Assembly (NCBI RefSeq): GCF_019972155.1
Contig: NZ_BOVL01000020.1
Location: 20,574 to 82,125, forward strand
Source: Bradyrhizobium sp. RD5-C2
Lineage (GTDB): Bacteria > Pseudomonadota > Alphaproteobacteria > Rhizobiales > Xanthobacteraceae
Length of the DNA stretch: 61,552 bases
Direction of reading: 5' to 3'
Positions 58,370 through 61,552 of the stretch are shown one piece after another (the first letter of the stretch is position 1; each line of letters opens with the position of its first letter). Both the position numbers and the translations under genes were made by a program. Under the pieces are notes generated by a model. That model worked only from the letters and a program-made list of their open reading frames with translations, made no database searches and had not been told where the DNA came from.

Positions 58370-58771
58370 ATGACCGCCAATGCAAAGGTTCTCGTCACCG
58401 GAAAGACCCACGTCACCGCCGGCCCGAACGGCGCCGCTCGCTCGCGCGACGGCTTCCTCGACGTCAAGCTGCCGCAGCCGCACCCGGCTGCCGAAAACCT
58501 GTTCGCCGCCGCCTGGTCGGCCTGCTACATCGGCGCGATCCAGCTCGCCGCCGGACAGCGCAAGGTCAAGCTCGCGAGCGAGCCCGAGGTCGACGCCGAG
58601 ATCGATCTGAACCAGGCCGGCAGCGCCTTCTTTCTGAGCGCGCGCCTCAACGTCCACGTTCCCGGCGTCGAGCGCGAAGTTGCGCAGGAGCTGATCGAAG
58701 CCGCGCACGGCATCTGCCCCTACTCCAAGGCAGTCCACGGCAACATCGACGTTACCACGACCCTCGTTTGA
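58370..58771 (+). CDS. ohr: organic hydroperoxide resistance protein Ohr
   Basis: A 133-residue OsmC/Ohr fold thiol peroxidase that reduces organic hydroperoxides using lipoylated proteins. Both catalytic cysteines are present: C52 in AWSACYIGAIQ and C116 in GICPYSKAV. The N-terminal T-G-K-T-H-V-T-A-G-P-N-G pattern and the later V-x-V-x-L-P are those of Ohr rather than OsmC. ATG follows AAAGGAG. It is divergent from ohrR, with paired operators between. Confidence 0.96.
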   Translation: MTANAKVLVTGKTHVTAGPNGAARSRDGFLDVKLPQPHPAAENLFAAAWSACYIGAIQLAAGQRKVKLASEPEVDAEIDLNQAGSAFFLSARLNVHVPGVEREVAQELIEAAHGICPYSKAVHGNIDVTTTLV

Positions 58772-58857
58772 GACGATCGCGTGACGACCTCCGACGCGGA
58801 CCGGCCGCCTGCCGGTTCGCGGTCGGACAAGTCCAGAAGACAACCCCGGAGTTCAAG

Positions 58858-59274
58858 ATGACCAGCAAGCTGATGACGGCGACGCGCCTGCTCGCAAGAG
58901 CGGCCCTGATCGCCGGAAGTCTCCTGACGATCCCGACGGCCCAGGCGCAGCCGGCCGGCATCGCGCGAACCGACCTGCAGCGCCATGACCTCAGCGCGCC
59001 CGGACGTGAAGCCGTCCAGGTGCGTGTCGACGTCGCGCCCGGCAAGGCCTTCGGCCGCCATACGCATCCCGGCGAAGAGATCATCTATGTGCTCGCCGGA
59101 ACGCTCGAATACGATGTCGACGGCAGACCGCCGGCAACGCTGAAGCCGGACGACGTGCTGTTCATCCCCGCAGGCACGATCCATGCGGCAAGGAACGTCG
59201 GCAATGTCACCGCCAGCGAGCTTGCGACCTATATCGTCGAGAAGGACAAGCCGCTGCTGACCCTCGTGAAGTGA
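58858..59274 (+). CDS. exported cupin domain protein
   Basis: A 138-residue protein with a signal peptide (LLARAALIAGSLLTIPTAQA) and one cupin barrel. Metal ligands are GRHTHPGEE (H68, H70, E74) and H109 in FIPAGTIHAARN, so the metal site is complete. Exported cupins of this size are common in Rhizobiales next to stress genes, but have no fixed function. It follows ohr by 86 nt and could be co-transcribed. Confidence 0.88.
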   Translation: MTSKLMTATRLLARAALIAGSLLTIPTAQAQPAGIARTDLQRHDLSAPGREAVQVRVDVAPGKAFGRHTHPGEEIIYVLAGTLEYDVDGRPPATLKPDDVLFIPAGTIHAARNVGNVTASELATYIVEKDKPLLTLVK

Positions 59275-59325
59275 CCGATGCCGCCTGCCCGCCCCTGTCC
59301 CGGGGCGGGCGCGACGACATCAGGT

Positions 59326-60843
59326 TCACTTGGTGCATTGAACTTCGGCCTGCCGCACCGGTCGCGCGTTGAAGATCAGGAAGCTGACCGCGGCCATGAT
59401 CCAGACGCCGATGCCGCCATAGAGCATCACCCAGCCAAAGCCGCTCGCCAGCGCCTGATGCACGACGGGGCCGGTCAGCTCCGGCGCGGATGCGGCATCG
59501 CCGGAAGCGATTCGTTCCGCGAGACTGCGGAGCTGGGCGCCGTCCAGCGCGGGCAGCACGGCTTTCAGATGCGCCAGCACCCCGCTCGCCAGGATGAAGC
59601 CCATCAAGGCAATGTTGACCGACAGCGAAACCATCCGCGCGCTCATGTCGATGCCGGAGGCCATGCCGGCGCGATCGCTCGAGACCGAGCCCGTCGTCGT
59701 GTTGGTGACCGGCGTGTTGGTGATGCCGAGGCCAACTCCGGCGATCAGACAGCCCGGCAGCATCGTCAGCCAGTCGGGCTGTGCTGTGGCGCTGCCGAAC
59801 TTCATCAGCATGAATCCGATGCCGATGGTGAACAGTCCCGCCGGAATGATCAGGCCCGGCTGGTAGCGCAACGACAGGCGTTCCGCGAAGGGCGGCATCA
59901 CCAGCGTCGGCAGCGTGTAGGCGAGCAGCGCCAGGCCGGCGGACACGCTGTCATAGCCGAGGCCGGCGTGAAACCAGATCGGCAGATAGATCATGAACGG
60001 CCAGTAGCTGAGGTTCATCGCGGCCGAACCGACGATCGAGCCGGAGAAAGCCGGGATCCGAAACACCGAGAAGTCGAACATCGGCCGCCGGCTGATTCTC
60101 TCGGCAACGAGGAACGCGATGAAGCTCAGCACGCAAACACCGAGGATCGCGAGCCCCTTCGGGCTGACGAAGCCGAGATCCGGCCCCTGCGTGATGTAGA
60201 AAGCGAGGCAGAACACCGCGAGCGACATCGTCACGATGCCGGCGACGTCGAGGCTGCTCGCCTTCGGGTCCTTCGATTCATGCACGCCGCCGATCGTGAG
60301 CACGAACGCAACCGCTGCGAACAGCACGTGGACCAGGAACACCCATTCCCAGCTCAGCAGCGCGACCACGGCGCCACCGATGATCGGCCCGAAGCCGAGG
60401 CCGATGCCGAAGATCACGCCCCACCAGCCCCAGGCGACGGCGCGCACCCGGCCGCCCTGGAATTCGTGCGACAGCACGGCGATCTGGCAGATCAACAGCG
60501 CGCCGCCGCTCAGCCCCTGCAGCAACCGGGCGACAATCAGCATTTCGACGCTCGAGGCGACGCCGCAGATCAGCGAGGTGATGCCGAACGCGGCGATCGC
60601 GACCAGGAAGATGCGCTTGCGCCCATAGCGGTCCGCGACCGTCCCGATCGCCATCAGCACCGTGGTCACCGCGATCGTGTAGGCGTTCATGATCCATTGC
60701 AGCGCCTTGAAGTCGGCATGCAGCACCCGCTCCAGCGTCGGCAGGATCGCCGGAATGCTGGATATCTCCAATCCAAACATCAGGCAGGCAAGGCATACGG
60801 CGGACAACACGACGGCGCCGCGGCGGCTCAGTTCAGAGGACAT
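59326..60843 (-). CDS. DHA2 family MFS drug efflux transporter
   Basis: A 505-residue 14-helix MFS carrier of the DHA2 group. Diagnostic features are LMFGLEISSIPAILPTLERVL in helix 1 with the motif D1-like region, ALQWIMNAYTIAVTTVLMAIG, the loop GTVADRYGRKRIFLVAI, and the motif C-like LLQGLSGGALLICQIAVL in helix 5. It exports hydrophobic drugs, probably by proton antiport. It is divergent from a LysR gene, which probably controls it. An adjacent periplasmic adaptor (EmrA/HlyD) is missing, so it might act alone in the inner membrane. Confidence 0.93.
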   Translation of the reverse strand: MSSELSRRGAVVLSAVCLACLMFGLEISSIPAILPTLERVLHADFKALQWIMNAYTIAVTTVLMAIGTVADRYGRKRIFLVAIAAFGITSLICGVASSVEMLIVARLLQGLSGGALLICQIAVLSHEFQGGRVRAVAWGWWGVIFGIGLGFGPIIGGAVVALLSWEWVFLVHVLFAAVAFVLTIGGVHESKDPKASSLDVAGIVTMSLAVFCLAFYITQGPDLGFVSPKGLAILGVCVLSFIAFLVAERISRRPMFDFSVFRIPAFSGSIVGSAAMNLSYWPFMIYLPIWFHAGLGYDSVSAGLALLAYTLPTLVMPPFAERLSLRYQPGLIIPAGLFTIGIGFMLMKFGSATAQPDWLTMLPGCLIAGVGLGITNTPVTNTTTGSVSSDRAGMASGIDMSARMVSLSVNIALMGFILASGVLAHLKAVLPALDGAQLRSLAERIASGDAASAPELTGPVVHQALASGFGWVMLYGGIGVWIMAAVSFLIFNARPVRQAEVQCTK

Positions 60844-61048
60844 GATCAGGCCTTTTGTTGTGGCAAGCCAACGGCATACCGCACGCTGTTGCCAGGGTGC
60901 TGGCAGCAGCGTCGGTCGATCGACTCACGATGTGTTGAGGCAGCAGCGGCAGGAATCGGGTGGCCACGGCGCTTCACAGCAGAAAGCTAGTCACGGCTTG
61001 AGCATTGGTGAATTGGATGACTAGATATTTCAGAGACAACAATTCCGG

Positions 61049-61552
61049 ATGACTGACATGACCACGCTCGACATCGATGCCGTGAAGACCTTCGTGACCA
61101 TCGCCGACCTCAGGAGTTTTACGCGCGCGGCCGAAGCGTTCGGCACCACGCAGGGTGCGATCAGCGTCAAGCTGAAGCGGCTCGAGAGCCAGGTCGGCCA
61201 CAGGCTGATCGAGCGCACACCGCGCCTGGTGCGCCTGTCGGCACAGGGCGCCGCCTTCCTCGCGCCCGCACGCGACCTGCTCGCCGCACATGATCGCGCC
61301 GTCGCGGGGTTGTCGCCCGCGCGGCCACGCCGCTTCTCGCTCGGCATTGCCACCCATGTCGGAGGCGCCGAGGTGCCAACCCTGCTGACGCGGCTCCACG
61401 CACACGATCCCGCGCTCACCATCGAGGTCCGGCTCGATGATTCCCGCGATCTCCTCACCGCCTTCGATCGCGGCGACATCGATGCCGCCATCATCCGCCG
61501 CGAGGATGACGGGCGCGACGGCGAGATGCTGACGACGGACCATTATGGCTGG
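61049..61552 (+). CDS. LysR family regulator (C-terminus cut by window edge)
   Basis: The first 168 codons of a LysR regulator that runs off the right edge. The N-terminal helix-turn-helix is residues about 8-65, with DLRSFTRAAEAFGTTQGAISVKLKRLESQ, followed by LIERTPRLVRLSAQGAAF. The beginning of the effector domain (RFSLGIATHVGG) is visible. Two ATGs (61049, 61058) are possible starts. It is divergent from the DHA2 pump; local regulation of that pump is likely. The size of the family suggests about 300 residues. Confidence 0.88.
   Translation, partial: MTDMTTLDIDAVKTFVTIADLRSFTRAAEAFGTTQGAISVKLKRLESQVGHRLIERTPRLVRLSAQGAAFLAPARDLLAAHDRAVAGLSPARPRRFSLGIATHVGGAEVPTLLTRLHAHDPALTIEVRLDDSRDLLTAFDRGDIDAAIIRREDDGRDGEMLTTDHYGW

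Noticed and set aside
59278..60990. Plus-strand frame of 570 codons opposite the DHA2 pump
   Set aside because: Composition is Arg, His, Asp and Gln-rich without domains. The opposite strand encodes a complete 14-helix transporter.
1..61552. CRISPR array, prophage, IS element or integrase attachment site
   Set aside because: No regular spaced repeats, transposase, integrase or terminal inverted repeats were seen on either strand.

Overview
The window is high-G+C alphaproteobacterial DNA, most likely Bradyrhizobium or a close Bradyrhizobiaceae relative. That is an inference, resting on a PHO box in front of a DUF47-pit operon, a FixK/FNR-type box, two adjacent PAS_5 proteins, a stand-alone BamA, and two copies of a hairpin-rich intergenic repeat of the kind seen in this group. 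It is chromosomal in character: about 64 protein genes, packed in short operons on both strands, with no insertion sequence, phage, plasmid gene, rRNA operon or CRISPR array. Both ends are cut inside genes (an NnrU-type membrane protein on the left, a LysR regulator on the right).

Layout. 1-5.1 kb: nnrU fragment, a secreted protein, prfC, a guanidine-II (mini-ykkC) riboswitch in front of the guanidinium exporter gene gdx/sugE, and the phosphate transporter pair DUF47-pit with a PHO box. 5.2-9.9 kb: a complete branched-chain-amino-acid-type ABC operon (livG-livF-binding protein-livH-livM). 10-17 kb: twin PAS_5 proteins, an HWE kinase, a YffB-type ArsC-family protein, a cytochrome P460, a Tat-exported hydrolase and a soluble CadC/TolB-like regulator. 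17-22.4 kb: an exported sulfatase, 2H-phosphoesterase and HAD hydrolase behind a FixK-type box, then an orphan membrane-anchored TAXI protein. 22.6-30.7 kb: two GSTs, a LOG protein behind dctA, DUF5993-dsbB, an SDR with an unusual active site, a Lin0512 protein, and a divergent MFS/LysR pair.

30.75-33.3 kb is the most interesting part. A free-standing small RNA gene with its own promoter and terminator is followed by four head-to-tail Y RNAs of the YrlA class. Each has a basal stem whose sequence differs between copies but whose pairing is kept, and encloses a T-arm. Two copies also carry a capped acceptor stem and a D-arm, that is, a circularly permuted tRNA mimic. The fourth copy runs into the leader of a Ro60 (TROVE) gene. 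Ro60 and Y RNAs work together in RNA quality control, with the Y RNA acting as tether or gate. No RtcB ligase is present in the window.

33.4-61.5 kb: LuxR regulator, Hsp31/HchA chaperone-deglycase, Tat-exported beta-helix protein, serine hydrolase, GNAT, an O-methyltransferase with a YqjI-like PadR repressor and operator, MmcQ, histidine phosphatase, GlxA regulator, HD protein, Dps, SRPBCC protein, class III cyclase, a tandem-repeat HTH protein, a beta-propeller, an MFS carrier, a second Liv-type binding protein, an HNH nuclease, an AAA protein, BamA, an OmpR/EnvZ-type two-component pair, an EF-hand protein, the ohrR/ohr peroxide-defence pair with two matching operators, a cupin, and a DHA2 drug efflux pump divergent from a LysR gene.

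All calls come from reading the sequence. Start codons were chosen from Shine-Dalgarno spacing and family N-termini and are noted where ambiguous.
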